DNA of 64,000 nucleotides, from NCBI GenBank assembly GCA_014898415.1, contig RCTD01000023.1, forward strand, positions 806,001 through 870,000. The letters are read 5' to 3'. A model generated the notes under the pieces. The model was given only the letters and a program-made list of their open reading frames with translations. It had not been told where the DNA came from and did no database searches. The position numbers were made by a program, and so were the translations under genes. Below are positions 23,201 to 33,535 of the stretch, one piece after another (position 1 is the stretch's first letter; the number at the start of each line of letters is the position of its first letter). This DNA is from Stromatinia cepivora (taxonomy: Eukaryota > Ascomycota > Leotiomycetes > Helotiales > Sclerotiniaceae).

Positions 23201-24042
23201 ATGAAGATAAGAGGCGTCGAGTGTTGCATCTAACATGTTGTTTACTTCCAAAGGTACACAGAGACTGTTTGGAAATTCTTTGCTCCTTCTTTAATTGGGT
23301 TGCATCATTTCATCAAGTCGATGAAGAATCTGGATCGAAAATGGATACTCACAATCTTGCCACCGTTATCGCACCGAACATCATATACACGAATGCTAAA
23401 TCTCCTGTCGATGATAACTTCCTTGCAATTGAGGTCGTTCACACACTTATTGAGTGTAATGAACAAATGTGTGAAGTAAGTTTTATCATTTTTCATTCAT
23501 CTTGTATCCAGCTAACAATATAAAAGGTACCAGAAGATCTCCAATCAATACTCAACGACCCCATCCTCTTTAATAACACATCCGACATAACCACCAAAGA
23601 AATCCTTAAACGTTATGGTGACATCAGTGCTAGTGGTGGCGTCCGTCATCAAGTTGAAACTACCGAAGGTTCAGGTCACAGAGATGGTAGTGGTCGACCT
23701 CAAGCACCAGTTGTCACCAGAGTTGATGTTGATCCTGCACATCCTGCTTGGCAAAAAGAAAGTAGCGTCAGACATGTACAAGACCCTCTAATTCTTCAAG
23801 CGGGATATAATCAGAATACGCCACCAAATCAACAGTGGCAAGGCATAGAGGGTGCGGAATTACAACATCCAGCGGCTGTGTATAGGGAACAACAGAATAG
23901 AACTCCGGATAATGCACATGGTCATGGGCATGGGGAGAGAGGCGCAGGTGGTGATAGGGATAGGAGGGAATATAGAAATAGTGGGTGGGGACCTGGGAGA
24001 CCACCGCAGAATGGTGGGGTAGGTGTTACGGGTGCTGGATAA
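20266..24042 (+). CDS. LRG1: Lrg1-like Rho GTPase-activating protein with LIM domains
   Basis: Lrg1-type proteins stimulate GTP hydrolysis by Rho1 and control cell-wall synthesis and hyphal tip growth. Exons 20266-20628, 20693-21398, 21446-23475 and 23527-24042 give 1204 aa with matching phases. LIM1 starts at Cys94 (CKKCGEPLTGQFVRAL) and is split by intron 1; LIM2 starts at Cys158 (CHQCNGALRGSY). A half-LIM starts at Cys218 (CNGCQTAIL...HWHPEC), and a further LIM-type zinc module starts at Cys467 (CIKCHKPIEDEC...HLTCLQCSNC). The RhoGAP domain spans about 826-1030, with FGIPLEVIVEK, then VEGVFRKNGN carrying the arginine finger Arg877, then VAALLKKYLRDLPDPLL. The C-terminal tail is Gly/His/Arg-rich and disordered. 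Rga1/Rga2 are alternatives, but the LIM number and spacing favour Lrg1. Confidence 0.92.
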
Positions 24043-24703
24043 AATGGGATATTAGGAGTGGATAAATAATCGTATGAGTGACAAGAGAAGAGAAGAGAGC
24101 AGAGAAAATGTGGAAAATCATCTGATCTAATTGGGATATGCATATCTTGATTAGAAAATAAATTTCGTGCTAGAAGGAGCAATGGAATACAATGCGAAGC
24201 TGGTTGTTGGTGGATAGCATGGGATGTGGATAAGGATGTGGTTGGGGATGGGGATATAGATGATGATATCCACTTCTTTATACAATAATGAGAAATTATG
24301 TTATGTTTATTTATTTGTTTGTTTCTTCGTTTGTATATGTGTAAGTGTTTATATTTGTTTGTTTTGGTGATGATTATGAGCTTTGATATAAGTGATGTTG
24401 ATATCTAGGTAATTAGGTATTGATGTTGTTGATGGTATGTATGAATGAATGGATGGATGTGGATTTATGAGTTGAGTAAAATAAAAGGGATGAGTGGATG
24501 AGTAGATGGTTAGATAGTAAGTTAGGTGATTGGAGAGTTGGAGGGAATGGATGTGAAAGTATACGAGTGGATTGATTATATTTATATATAATTGAATAGA
24601 TAGATATAGATATAGATATAGATATAGATAAAATCTCATATTCTAATATACTTATATTCCACCCCTTTCTCCTAGATCAATCCCCAACAATATATACAAA
24701 TCC
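24043..24703. other. Spacer between LIM-RhoGAP and an acidic-protein gene
   Basis: 3' ends of two convergent genes. It holds GATG/TGAATGGATG-type simple sequence at about 24440-24470 and a (GATATA)n microsatellite at its right end. No gene is visible. Confidence 0.5.
24597..24631. repeat. (GATATA)n microsatellite
   Basis: About six GATATA units next to the 3' end of the acidic-protein gene. Confidence 0.9.
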
Positions 24704-25603
24704 CTACTCTTCATTCTCATCCTCCAGAATCGTCTCCAGACGTCTATTCTCATCCCCCCAAAACGTCTCATCATCCTCATACCACAAATCATCATCCTCA
24801 TCCCATATTTCCTCTTCTTCCTCCTCCTCCTCCTCCTCTTCCTCCACTATCCCCTCATCCACTTCCTGCACTACATCCCCACCAGTAAAACCCCCACGCC
24901 CTCTACCCACAGGACGAAACGATATATTGTCCGAAGTGCGCACAGTGCGCATAGTGCGATTGCTGCGATTACTACGCTCCTCGATGCGTTGACGAAAAAG
25001 AGAACGCCATACGGATTCCTTTCGTGCAGGTCGGGGATTTGTAGGGGAGACGAATATTCCAATGTGTACTTCGAAGGCCATGGGTTCCATGACTACGGGT
25101 TCGGATTCGATGTTTATTGGGTTGAGGTCGGGAAGTTGTTCGGGGGTGAGTTGTGGTGTGGTGAGTTGTTGTGTGGTGGAATGGGTGGAAGGTGTGAGGA
25201 TGAAAGAGATGGTTGGGGGGAGGAATAGGGATAGCGAGGGATTGGCGCCAGGTTCGGAGGAGGGATTGCTGGGTTCTGTGGAGGAGAGCATTAAGGTGGT
25301 GAGTTCGTGGTTGGTTTGATTTGTCTTGGAGATTGAGTTGTTTGTGTTGAGTGCGAGTGCGCCGGTTGCGTCATCGGTGGTGATGTCATCTTCTTCTTCT
25401 TCTTCTTCTTCTTCTTCTGAAAGGTTAGGAGGGCTGAGAAGATTATCTGTGCCACGAGTGCAATGCTCCAGATGCTTTGAATGGCCGTAAAGGGACGAGG
25501 TTCGGCGGAAAGGGTGGGAGTGGGAGTGGGAGTGGGAGTGGGAGGTAGGAGGTGGGATGGTAGAGATATATTGAGAGGAGGGAGGGGTGGATGAATTGTC
25601 CAT
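24704..25603 (-). CDS. Unrecognised acidic, low-complexity protein
   Basis: Single exon, 299 aa, no domain recognised. The N-terminal half is Ser/Thr/Pro-rich with a (His-Ser) repeat at about residues 21-30 and a poly-Glu/Asp tract at about 64-76. The most protein-like block lies at about 165-240 (VMEPMAFEVHIGIFVSP, then ARKESVWRSLFRQRIEERS, then an Arg/Ser-rich strip and RPVGRGRGGF). The end is very acidic, with a second poly-Glu run (about 256-268) and W-x-EDD repeats. The Glu and His-Ser tracts are encoded by trinucleotide and hexanucleotide repeats, so their length may vary between strains. Conserved block plus uninterrupted 900-nt frame suggest a real gene, but function is unknown. Confidence 0.6.
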   Translation of the reverse strand: MDNSSTPPSSQYISTIPPPTSHSHSHSHSHPFRRTSSLYGHSKHLEHCTRGTDNLLSPPNLSEEEEEEEEEDDITTDDATGALALNTNNSISKTNQTNHELTTLMLSSTEPSNPSSEPGANPSLSLFLPPTISFILTPSTHSTTQQLTTPQLTPEQLPDLNPINIESEPVVMEPMAFEVHIGIFVSPTNPRPARKESVWRSLFRQRIEERSNRSNRTMRTVRTSDNISFRPVGRGRGGFTGGDVVQEVDEGIVEEEEEEEEEEEEIWDEDDDLWYEDDETFWGDENRRLETILEDENEE

Positions 25604-26095
25604 TATGCTGGATGTGCAGATTTCAACAACGTTATGAGTAATTTTATTGTCGAAGATTGAGACAAAGTGCGACGCGAAGGATTCTCGTCAACAGACCCAA
25701 ACGGACTCTTTTTATACTAGGTAAGCTAGGATTGAGTACTATGCTGTAAAGAGCATCGGAGATGAATGTACACCTCTGGCCTCTACGTCTGCAGTAATTA
25801 CTTTCCGATAATTGACAAGATGAAGACGTCACTATAAAGTTATTGAGGCTCAATTGGGAGTTACTAGCGCTAATGCGGCGTAGGCACAGCTTAATATGAT
25901 TGAGGAATAGGGTAGACGAGGGAAATTCTAGGAGCCGTTTAACTTCTAATCCAATCATAGGATGGATTTCCCCCTAGAGCATTTAGCGACACTACCTAGT
26001 CACTAGACTCTATTCACACCCCCACATGTCAAAAATGACATTCATCCAAAACATTCCTCAGAATGCATGCAAACCGAGATTAGAAACAAGAAAAT
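25604..26095. other. Divergent spacer, no feature seen
   Basis: Shared upstream region of the acidic-protein gene (minus) and the gene starting at 26096 (plus). I see no repeat or gene. Confidence 0.5.
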
Positions 26096-27119
26096 ATGTA
26101 TAGAATATACAGACAAAACTGGCCCGAACCAAATTTCTGCAACGAAGAGTACAGGAAAAGGTACAAACGAGAGTATGGGGACGCTAGACCTAGAACAGTA
26201 GAGGAGAACGAGGAGATATTGCGCAAATACTGGACACGAGTATGGTTTCTACACCTGTTTAGAGGCTCGGGAGTATGCTCCCCCAAAAAGGTTAGAGAAT
26301 GTCTGGAGCAAGAATTTCCCACAAGAACGTATGAGCGCAGACAAAGATGGGAACGCCCTCCTGCGCCAAAACGTGATAGTATACATCCAAGGGAGCGAGG
26401 TATGTATTTGGGAATTCCTATAACATATATCTCATATTTCATACCCTGTAGCCTATGCCGCAATCAATACTAACATGTCTTTAGCCGCCGCTATGATACG
26501 AGAAATGTTGAATTTTCACCCTCTGTACATGGAAGAAATCGGGAGAGGGATGGACAATTTTGAATCTTGGAATCCTTATGTAGCGAAACTGTATATCAAA
26601 AGAGCTCAAGAAGAGATCGATAAGGAGTGGGAAGATGTGTTTAAGTGGTGGGTGACGGTAAAGCCTGAGAGGAAGAGGAAGGCGGATGAAGATGCTTTGA
26701 AGAAGGCATGTGAAGATCTTCTAAGAATAGAGAGGGTCGAGCTGGGGAGGGAGGGGGAGGCTGTGAAGATAGAAGAAGCTGTGGAGAAAGAAGAAGCTGT
26801 GAAGATAGAAGGTGATTTGATGACGAGGACGATCGAGTTCATGATTCAGAAAAGGAAGGAGTATGCAAAATCGATAGTCTGCTTTGTGAAGACAAATTGT
26901 AACGCGATTTGGAGGGCTGTTGGTACTCCATTTCAGAGTGGGGAGGAGCAGAAGGAGTGTGAGGATATGAGCTACTTTGAGAGATGGATGATTTTAATCA
27001 ATGGACCATGCGGAGGGGTACCATATCCTTGGCCGAAACCGATAAGTATAGCGGAGAGGTCGCGGATACATAAAGAGGAGAAATTGAGGAAGAAGAGATT
27101 GAGAATGATGGGTTTATAA
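26096..27119 (+). CDS. Unrecognised charged protein, two exons
   Basis: Exons 26096-26399 and 26485-27119 are joined by an 85-nt phase-1 intron with a GTATGT donor and a perfect TACTAAC branch point, giving 312 aa. The protein is rich in Arg, Lys, Glu and Trp. The first exon holds NWPEPNFCNEEYRKRYKREY and a WERPPAPKRDSIHPRER strip. The second has a long charged helical stretch (about 150-215), including an imperfect duplication EEAVEKEEAVKIE, and ends in a basic KLRKKRLRMM tail. Aromatic-rich blocks (WNPYVAKLYIKRAQEEID; YFERWMILINGPCGG) look conserved-protein-like. No domain is recognised. The splice-site quality makes a real gene likely. Confidence 0.7.
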
Positions 27120-27326
27120 CGTATTGTAATATGAGGAAGCAGCAAACTTGCGAAACCAAGAGGACAGTGGAAGTCTAAGTTTGGATTTTTTTTTTGATAA
27201 ATATCCTTTTCATAGTCCGCGCTCCACTTCCTAATCAGATATTGATGTTGACAACATATCGCCTAACTCCATGGCTGATATGATACCGAACCTATTCTCA
27301 TCCATCAAATTCACATGATTTCTCCC

Positions 27327-28091
27327 TCAAACCTTCTTACTTCTCTTCTTTCCTCCCACTGACTTTTCAGCTCCGGAAGTCTCAACCTCCCCGCTGCTCT
27401 CCTTCAATAGTGCTGCCCATTTATCATCCATACTTTGATCGGCCTGCCCTTCTTGCTCAACCTTCTTCTCCTTCTTAATCACTCTCTTTGGATCGACAGC
27501 TCCAATCACCGAAATATTACTAGCCAGCATCTCTTGGAATGGTTGCACAATAAAGTGACCTTTCCCATCAAACCATTCCCTAAAAGGCTTTCTCAAAGTT
27601 CTCTCTTCCTTTGGTTGTCCAGATCTTCCTTTCGCCGCTTCATAAATCTTGAATGTCAAGTTGTAAATTGGTTGATGTTTCTTGGTTTGAGTAGAAATCT
27701 CGATGATGTGTTTTTTATCTGGAGATGTGCCAATATATATGATTCCTTTCTCGACATAGAATAACCAGAATGTAAGGAAGGTATTGAGGATAAAGTATAT
27801 TCCAACTGCGATTGCTGTATAGGACTTTGTGGGCTCGAAGCCGAATGTGTAGTCCCAGTAAAAACAGGCACCGCAGACCAATACAGAAGTATAACCAATT
27901 GCTAAACGGGTATCGGAAAGGATGTGTGACTGGGTGAATTTGAGAGAGTTGAGGTAGGTGGGGAGAGCATCGTCGGAGGTGTTTTTGAGGTCTAGAATTG
28001 GTTGTTAATATTGCAAAACATAGATAATTCTTGAAGATAAATATGTATACTGACCAGGGAGAGAGTGCACAGATATCCTTTCTGAAGCCAT
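27327..28091 (-). CDS. SPC2: Signal peptidase complex subunit Spc2 (SPC25)
   Basis: Spc2 is a non-catalytic ER membrane subunit of the signal peptidase complex and links it to the Sec61 translocon. Exon 1 is 28055-28091 and exon 2 is 27327-27991, with a 63-nt phase-1 intron, giving 233 aa. Family features are the N-terminal NTSDDALPTYLNSLKF, a membrane hairpin (GYTSVLVCGACFYWDY... then IAVGIYFILNTFLTFWLFYV), and the cytosolic domain EKGIIYIGTSPD...IEISTQTKKHQPIYNLTFKI with the PFREWFDGKGHFIVQPFQEML block. The C-terminal tail is Lys-rich. The gene is divergent from EMC3, with 223 nt between the two ATGs. Confidence 0.93.
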
Positions 28092-28314
28092 GATGAATTT
28101 GTTTACTATTTCTCGGAATTATGTGAAAGAGAAAGCTGTCGTCGCATTGTGTACAAAGAGAACGTGTCTTGATGAAGCTCTTTCGGTAGGATCCGAGTTT
28201 AGCGTGAAAGCCACATTTGATGTCAGATTCAACTACAGACCTAGAATTTATTTCACGACAACCCCTCATACATTATCTTTCGCAACGAGGTAGATCAAAG
28301 AGCTATTGAAAAAG
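28092..28314. promoter_or_regulatory. Bidirectional promoter between SPC2 and EMC3
   Basis: Only 223 nt separate the two divergent start codons, so both genes probably use one promoter region. An ACGTGTC at 28162-28168 resembles, without matching exactly, unfolded-protein-response elements. Confidence 0.5.
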
Positions 28315-29303
28315 ATGGCACAAGTTCCTGTGCAGACGATCCATAGGGATCCTCAGTTATTGTGAGCATATTGCTGTTATTTATCATGGTTGAGCTGATG
28401 AATATGTAGTTACTGGATCTTGATACCAATTACTATTGTTATGGTAAGCGTCTACTCGTCTTCTACTATTCGTAATGCTAACTCGGCATTAAGATTTTGA
28501 CTGGTATTCTTCGTCACTATGCTACCGTTCTCATGGCCACCACTCCCAAGAAACAAGAGCTCCCAGCCATTCGCGAACAACGATCCCTGCTTCGAGGTAT
28601 CAATCTCCGCAACAACGCCCATGTTCTCACTCCCGCCGCTTTCCAAGCCCGTAAAGATTATCTCGTTCAAGCATTTGAAGAAGGAAAGTTCTTGAAGGAG
28701 CCAGAGAAGAAGGGACAAGCAGCTCCAAATCCTATGACTGATCCTGCGGCCATGGAGGGAATGATGGGTATGATGAAGGGAAATATGTCTATGATGATTC
28801 CGCAGACTTTAATTATGGGCTGGATTAATGCATTCTTCAGTGGATTTGTCATTAGTGAGTTTCCTGGAAGTAATAAAAGGCTGGATGTACTGATGTAGAA
28901 TGTATAGTCAAACTACCATTTCCCTTGACGATCAAGTTCAAGAGTATGTTGCAAGCTGGAGTGGCTACCAGAGATATGGACCCACAATGGATGTCTTCCA
29001 TTTCGTGGTACGTTCTTTGTATCTTTGGATTACAATCTGTATTCAATTATCTATTGGGAAGCGATAATGGTATGTTAATCCTTCAACCCCGACAAGACTA
29101 GACGATGCTAAGTAAACATAGCTGCCAGTCAAATGGCTCAACAAATGGGTCAAATGGGTCCAGGAGCAGGCGCACAAATGTTTGGACCAGGTGTAGACCC
29201 CGACAAGCAATTCCAAGGAGAGGCTGAGAATTTATCTGTATTAGCTCACAAGAGTACATTAGAGGGCGTGGAGCAGAGATTATTGGAAAGTGTGAGGGTA
29301 TAG
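28315..29303 (+). CDS. EMC3: ER membrane protein complex subunit 3 (EMC3)
   Basis: EMC3 is the Oxa1-family core insertase subunit of the ER membrane protein complex, which inserts tail-anchored and multi-pass proteins. Five exons, 28315-28361, 28410-28443, 28494-28854, 28908-29069 and 29122-29303, give 261 aa with every phase consistent. Exons 1 and 2 rejoin to MAQVPVQTIHRDPQL-F-YWILIPITIVM, the first membrane helix. ILTGILRHYATVLM follows, then the coiled-coil region with RGINLRNN and a Met-rich loop (MEGMMGMMKGNMSMMIPQ). The second helix is TLIMGWINAFFSGFVI and the third is SWYVLCIFGLQSVFNYLLG. The C-terminus has a Met/Gln/Gly repeat. These are diagnostic of EMC3 rather than Get1 or TMCO1. 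Confidence 0.95.
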
Positions 29304-29818
29304 ATCAGATGATTGGATTAGAATTTCTGATTAGTAGAAGTGCTTCTGTTGAAGTCAACGGTGCTTGATCATATACAATGTATGCATACCTACTTAATAA
29401 GATACCCTTAAGCCGTTCATGGTTGCTGAGTAAAGTAGGTATGGGAAGCTGGCGCCTGTTAAATTTATTCATACATTTGATTAATGGACAATTACACAAA
29501 TATATCTTCAAATTTCATAGTTTCATTCAAGTGTATCCATGCCTAGAAAGATAAACTTTTATTAAAGTTACTTTTTGAGGTGTGTAAAGTCACATGAGTG
29601 ACTCTGTCGTTCCTTCCGTCTTCGAGAGATTCGCATCGTGAATTTGGAAGACACGCTTGCTAATTCCCCGCACTTTTGACTACAGCTTTTCTTCTTTAAC
29701 TTTTCATCTTTCTTATTTTCTTTACATTATCTACATTATCTATCGTCCATCATTGATATCCTGATGTGGCGGATCTCAATAATTGGACTTCTATTGTCAA
29801 GTAATCGATGATTCAATC
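29304..29818. other. Spacer between EMC3 and the first BTB gene
   Basis: 3' flank of EMC3, then the promoter of the first BTB gene. A stretch from about 29589 to 29710 is visibly related to sequence upstream of the second BTB gene (see the palindromic elements and findings). Confidence 0.5.
29589..29602. promoter_or_regulatory. GTCACATGAGTGAC imperfect palindrome upstream of the first BTB gene
   Basis: This 14-mer recurs exactly, in inverted orientation, at 32025-32038 upstream of the second BTB gene. Its GTCAC/GTGAC arms form a partial palindrome. A role as a factor-binding site is inference. Confidence 0.45.
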
Positions 29819-30874
29819 ATGTATCGTTTCACATCGCAGGATCTTCCCTATAACAGGGTAGACATGCCTCCTCCGCCTCGCAGATTTGCGAGCAGACATG
29901 TGGCGCCAGATAGGGAGTTAACTCGGTCCGGTGAAGACGGTTCGGCGATGTCCAAGCGGTTTACGAATCCGTGAACTCCATAGTAGGCATCGAGTTTTTC
30001 ATAAATCAATTTCCAAAGCTGAAATTGAGATTAGAGAATACCAATGCCGACCCGATTCAGCCAGCCAAGGCGAATGAGGATGAGAACCCTTCCAAGACAA
30101 ATGCGAGAGAGGTTGATATGCGCCATTTCAAGAAGAGTCGTATCTTTGAGTCAGTACCTTTTCACTATGACCTTCAAATATATTGTATTGACTTTCGACA
30201 GCTCTTTCGACGAAATGATCACATTGATTGTTAACGAATCTCGCCCCGAAACGATCCTAGTTCATAAAAACCTCCTTTATACAGCAAGCCCTTTCTTCGA
30301 AGCAGCTTGCAAGCCGGAGTGGCAGATCGGTGACAAGTTTGTTATCAAATTACCTGAAGACAACGCAGAACTCATCAAAGTTCTTGCATCCTGGGTCTAC
30401 AGGCAGGAGATCGTTTACTTGGGGACCTGGCATGGTTCACGAAGTGTGGAGGGCCTTATCGGCACATACTTACTGGCTGGAAAGTACCAGATGCCACGGC
30501 TACAGAACGACATCATGGATGCCATGGTGCATGAGGTCGTTGACAGATACAGATGGATCTTCGCACCGCTCATTGCACCAATCTATCAATATACACCACC
30601 GAACTCCAGACTTCGCCTTTTTGCCATCAATAGCAGTTTGTACAATTGGAATTCCTTGAGATTGTTTCATCATGAGCGAAAGCAGTTTCCTCCGGAGTTT
30701 GTATGGGACTTGGCGGTTGCATTTTCTAAGGACAGCGATGCTGCTCGGAAAGGAAGCTTCTTGACTTCCAAGACGCAGCCTTGTATTTTATACTACGGAC
30801 ACGAAGTCGAGCATCAAGGAAAGTGTACTGTCCTTAAGCTTCCCCAGTATGATGCTCTGATTTCTTCAAATTGA
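29819..30874 (+). CDS. BTB/POZ domain protein (first of two tandem paralogues)
   Basis: Likely exons are 29819-29970, 30030-30149 and 30202-30874 (314 aa, phases consistent). The last junction is well supported by the paralogue: VDMRHFKKSRIF in exon 2 lines up with VDMRPHKKSLLA in the second gene, and both introns sit at the same point. The first intron and the start are less certain; ATG 29864 is an alternative. The BTB fold lies in exon 3: ETILVHKNLLYTASPFFEAA, then KLPEDNAELIKVLASWVY, then GTYLLAGKYQMPRLQNDIMDA. Such stand-alone fungal BTB proteins are numerous and mostly uncharacterised; some BTB proteins act as Cul3 adaptors. No MATH, Kelch or BACK partner domain is recognised. Confidence 0.75.
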
Positions 30875-31534
30875 TAATCTAACTCTTTCCGATGGAGAAT
30901 AAGAGCCACACCTCGTCTCATGGTTCCCGAGTAATATAATCAAAAGATAGCTTCAGCAAAATTTCTTAGTATATAGCTAGTTCTAACAGTTGCTACAATT
31001 TCAAACTCCTAAACTCACCAAGTGAGCTTTTCAAAATCGAGATATACTGTGTTATATCATGCATGTCACGAATTAACATTGAACAGTACAAGCCAGCATA
31101 GCCGAAAAATCCAGTGCGGTACAGCCTGTAAAAAGATTAAACAAAGTGAAATTATTGACATCACTTTGTATAATGATACCAAGATATAAGATGTGTGAAT
31201 TTCGGGAAAGACAGCGCAAATTGGAGTTCTGGTAGTAGAAGACCTGCTCAGTTTTGAAGTTACGTAAGGAATTGCTGAGGGTTATCATCAGCAATATATC
31301 TATCTCTATCCACACACATTAATCTCGCGTCCATCTATTCGAACTGTATTTTAAGATATTCAATCTTATCCAGCATCAATATAATCTCCCTCCTATTATC
31401 ATCCTTTTTAAACTGGGCCGTATGAATATATCTAGTATGTATACAGATAAATTGAGAGCAGCTTAAATGGTAATGGCTCGTATTGCGGAAAGGAAACTTC
31501 AAATAAGATGCTTGAGAAATGTATATGTAGTGTA

Positions 31535-31749
31535 GGATGGATGGATGGATGGATGGATGGATGGATGGATGGATGGATGGATGGATGGATGGATGGATGG
31601 ATGGATGGATGGATGGATGGATGGATGGATGGATGGATGGATGGATGGATGGATGGATGGATGGATGGATGGATGGATGGATGGATGGATGGATGGATGG
31701 ATGGATGGATGGATGGATGGATGGATGGATGGATGGATGGATGGATGGA
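31535..31749. repeat. (GGAT)n microsatellite, about 53 units
   Basis: An uninterrupted GGAT array of about 215 bp, the longest simple repeat in the window. It lies between the tandem BTB genes. It is open in several frames on both strands only because the 4-bp unit contains no stop. Confidence 0.97.
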
Positions 31750-32024
31750 GGGAGTATGGTGGAGTTCTAGTCTTAGTGGTGGGAACGGTGGGTTGTTGAT
31801 GGCATACGGACTCACGATACTTGTTTGTACATTTCAAAACCTGATTGAATTAGTAAATATAGGTCAGATATTGAAACTATACAATATGAATAGAGTATTT
31901 GAGAATTGGGAAGTGTATTGAATCCGCTGCCTATTTTCATGGCTCTGTGCCCGCTCATTCCCATGTGTTAAATTTCGACTTTACTTGGTTCTCTTTTCAT
32001 CTCTTCTTTTCTTTCTTCTATGCA

Positions 32025-32038
32025 GTCACTCATGTGAC
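32025..32038. promoter_or_regulatory. GTCACTCATGTGAC, inverted copy of the BTB promoter element
   Basis: Exact reverse complement of the 14-mer at 29589-29602. It is followed at about 32109-32140 by sequence related to the other BTB promoter (GTCATTCCTTCTGTCTTTGA versus GTCGTTCCTTCCGTCTTCGA). Confidence 0.45.
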
Positions 32039-32354
32039 TTCGAGTCAAATGGGGATGATGATGGATACCTCAAACTAGACAAGACACCTCGCCAGAGCAT
32101 GATGACCGATGTCATTCCTTCTGTCTTTGAGACTTCGCTTCCCATAATCGACGGCAGTGCCCCGCATTTTCGATCTCAGTTTCTCATCTTCACTTTTCAT
32201 GACTTCTTTTTTTCGATCCATCATCATATCTCCTATTTCGGGCGGCGTTTTATCATCACAATAACCGGGTATATCGTCCGGTCTGAGAAATACTTCGCCA
32301 TCCTCATCTGCGTTGCGTCGTTGGATCTTCCTAGCGACAGAGAAATCATTAAAC

Positions 32355-33287
32355 ATGCAACATCCAAGTGAATCTTCTGAGAATAATCCGGTCTTCAGCA
32401 GTACCACAAAGGCTTCGGCTTCTAATGTAAGTATCGAGACTTTCAATTTGATCATACACAATGCGAACTCTATTATATCAGGTTCTTGATGACCACGAAG
32501 ACATCCCTTCTAAAAAGAGAAAGCTGAATGATGTTGACATGCGTCCACACAAAAAGTCACTGTTAGCAACGTGAGTCCTAGATTTCCACTTCTATACTGC
32601 GTATGTGCTGATCCATGCAGATGCCTTGGTGAGGTTGTCACTCTACTTGTTGGGGAGGACCCTGAGAGCAAGGATTCGAAATTCATTGTGCACAAAAACA
32701 TTCTGTGCGCAGCAAGTCCTTTCTTTGAGGCTGCTTGTAAGCAGGAATGGCAGGGCACGGAGAAGGATATCATACGCCTGCCGGAAGAGCAACCTGAAGT
32801 TATCAGAACTTTTGTACACTGGATTTAGGTTGATGAACACATCTATTTGTCATTGAAGGACTACGACACCCGAGAACCAGCGGATCTACCAGCGGGGATA
32901 TTGGTGAAACTCTATGTTCTTGGTGACAAATACCAAATGCCACGACTTCGCAACCAGGTTATGGATGCTCTCACTTCCTACTGTTTCACAGGGGATGGTA
33001 GAAGTTCACTGGAAGTCCTGGATCATGCTTGCAAAAATACAGCGAAAGGTTCAGCATTGCGCAAGTATCTCGCCAGTACAACAGTCGACTATTTGTACGA
33101 AGAGGCACTATATCATATGGATGAAGAGCTCTACCCTGAACTTATTCATGATATAGCAATGCACTTGATGCGTGCGCGAGATGATAAGGATGAAGATCCC
33201 CCTCTAACGTTCTGTGACAAGTATCACATTCACGGACCAGAACCCAGGGTTCTGTGCAAGGAAGGCGAAAGAAATAGAGGGGGTTAG
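32355..33287 (+). pseudogene. BTB/POZ paralogue interrupted by an in-frame TAG
   Basis: Exons 32355-32426, 32482-32570 and 32621-33287 have good splice sites (GTAAGT and GTGAGT donors; phases 0 and 2). The frame is open throughout except for a TAG at 32826-32828, right after TFVHWI. On both sides the reading is clearly BTB: KFIVHKNILCAASPFFEAAC and IIRLPEEQPEVIRTFVHWI before, then VDEHIYLSLKDY and LYVLGDKYQMPRLRNQVMDA after. Aligned to the neighbouring paralogue, the stop falls where that protein has Tyr (SWVYRQEIVYL versus HWI-stop-VDEHIYL). Full length would be about 275 aa. No splice pair that removes the TAG is evident. It may be a recent pseudogene, a truncated protein, or a base error; a C-to-T change at CAG would also give TAG. 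Confidence 0.7.
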
Positions 33288-33535
33288 ATGCCTTATAGGT
33301 GATTGATCGTCGAAGGTACAGAAATGTGATATGAACCTTAGAGTTGGTCATCAGACAAGAAGATGCAAATACAAGTAAGCAAGAAAGAAATCTGGTGGAG
33401 GTTACAGTTGCTAGCTTTTTATACATTCTGGCATTTAATCCCTGAGCACAACCGACCATCTTGGTAGAAGTCCTTTTCCATGCCGAAACTCCAAACACCT
33501 AATACCTTGATATTACTGCACATAGTGTCAATGAC

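Larger units (their letters stand above)
30875..32354. other. Spacer between the two BTB genes
   Basis: It holds a 215-bp (GGAT)n array at 31535-31749 and the duplicated promoter segment of the second BTB gene (about 32025-32220). Open frames across the array, and one at 31985-32371, are not credible genes. Confidence 0.5.

Noticed and set aside
31499..31921. Long open frames encoding MDGW or IHPS repeats
   Set aside because: They exist only because the 4-bp repeat contains no stop codon; no conserved sequence surrounds them.
31985..32371. 128-codon frame upstream of the second BTB gene
   Set aside because: It overlaps duplicated promoter DNA and a pyrimidine tract, and the supported BTB start lies at 32355 in another frame.
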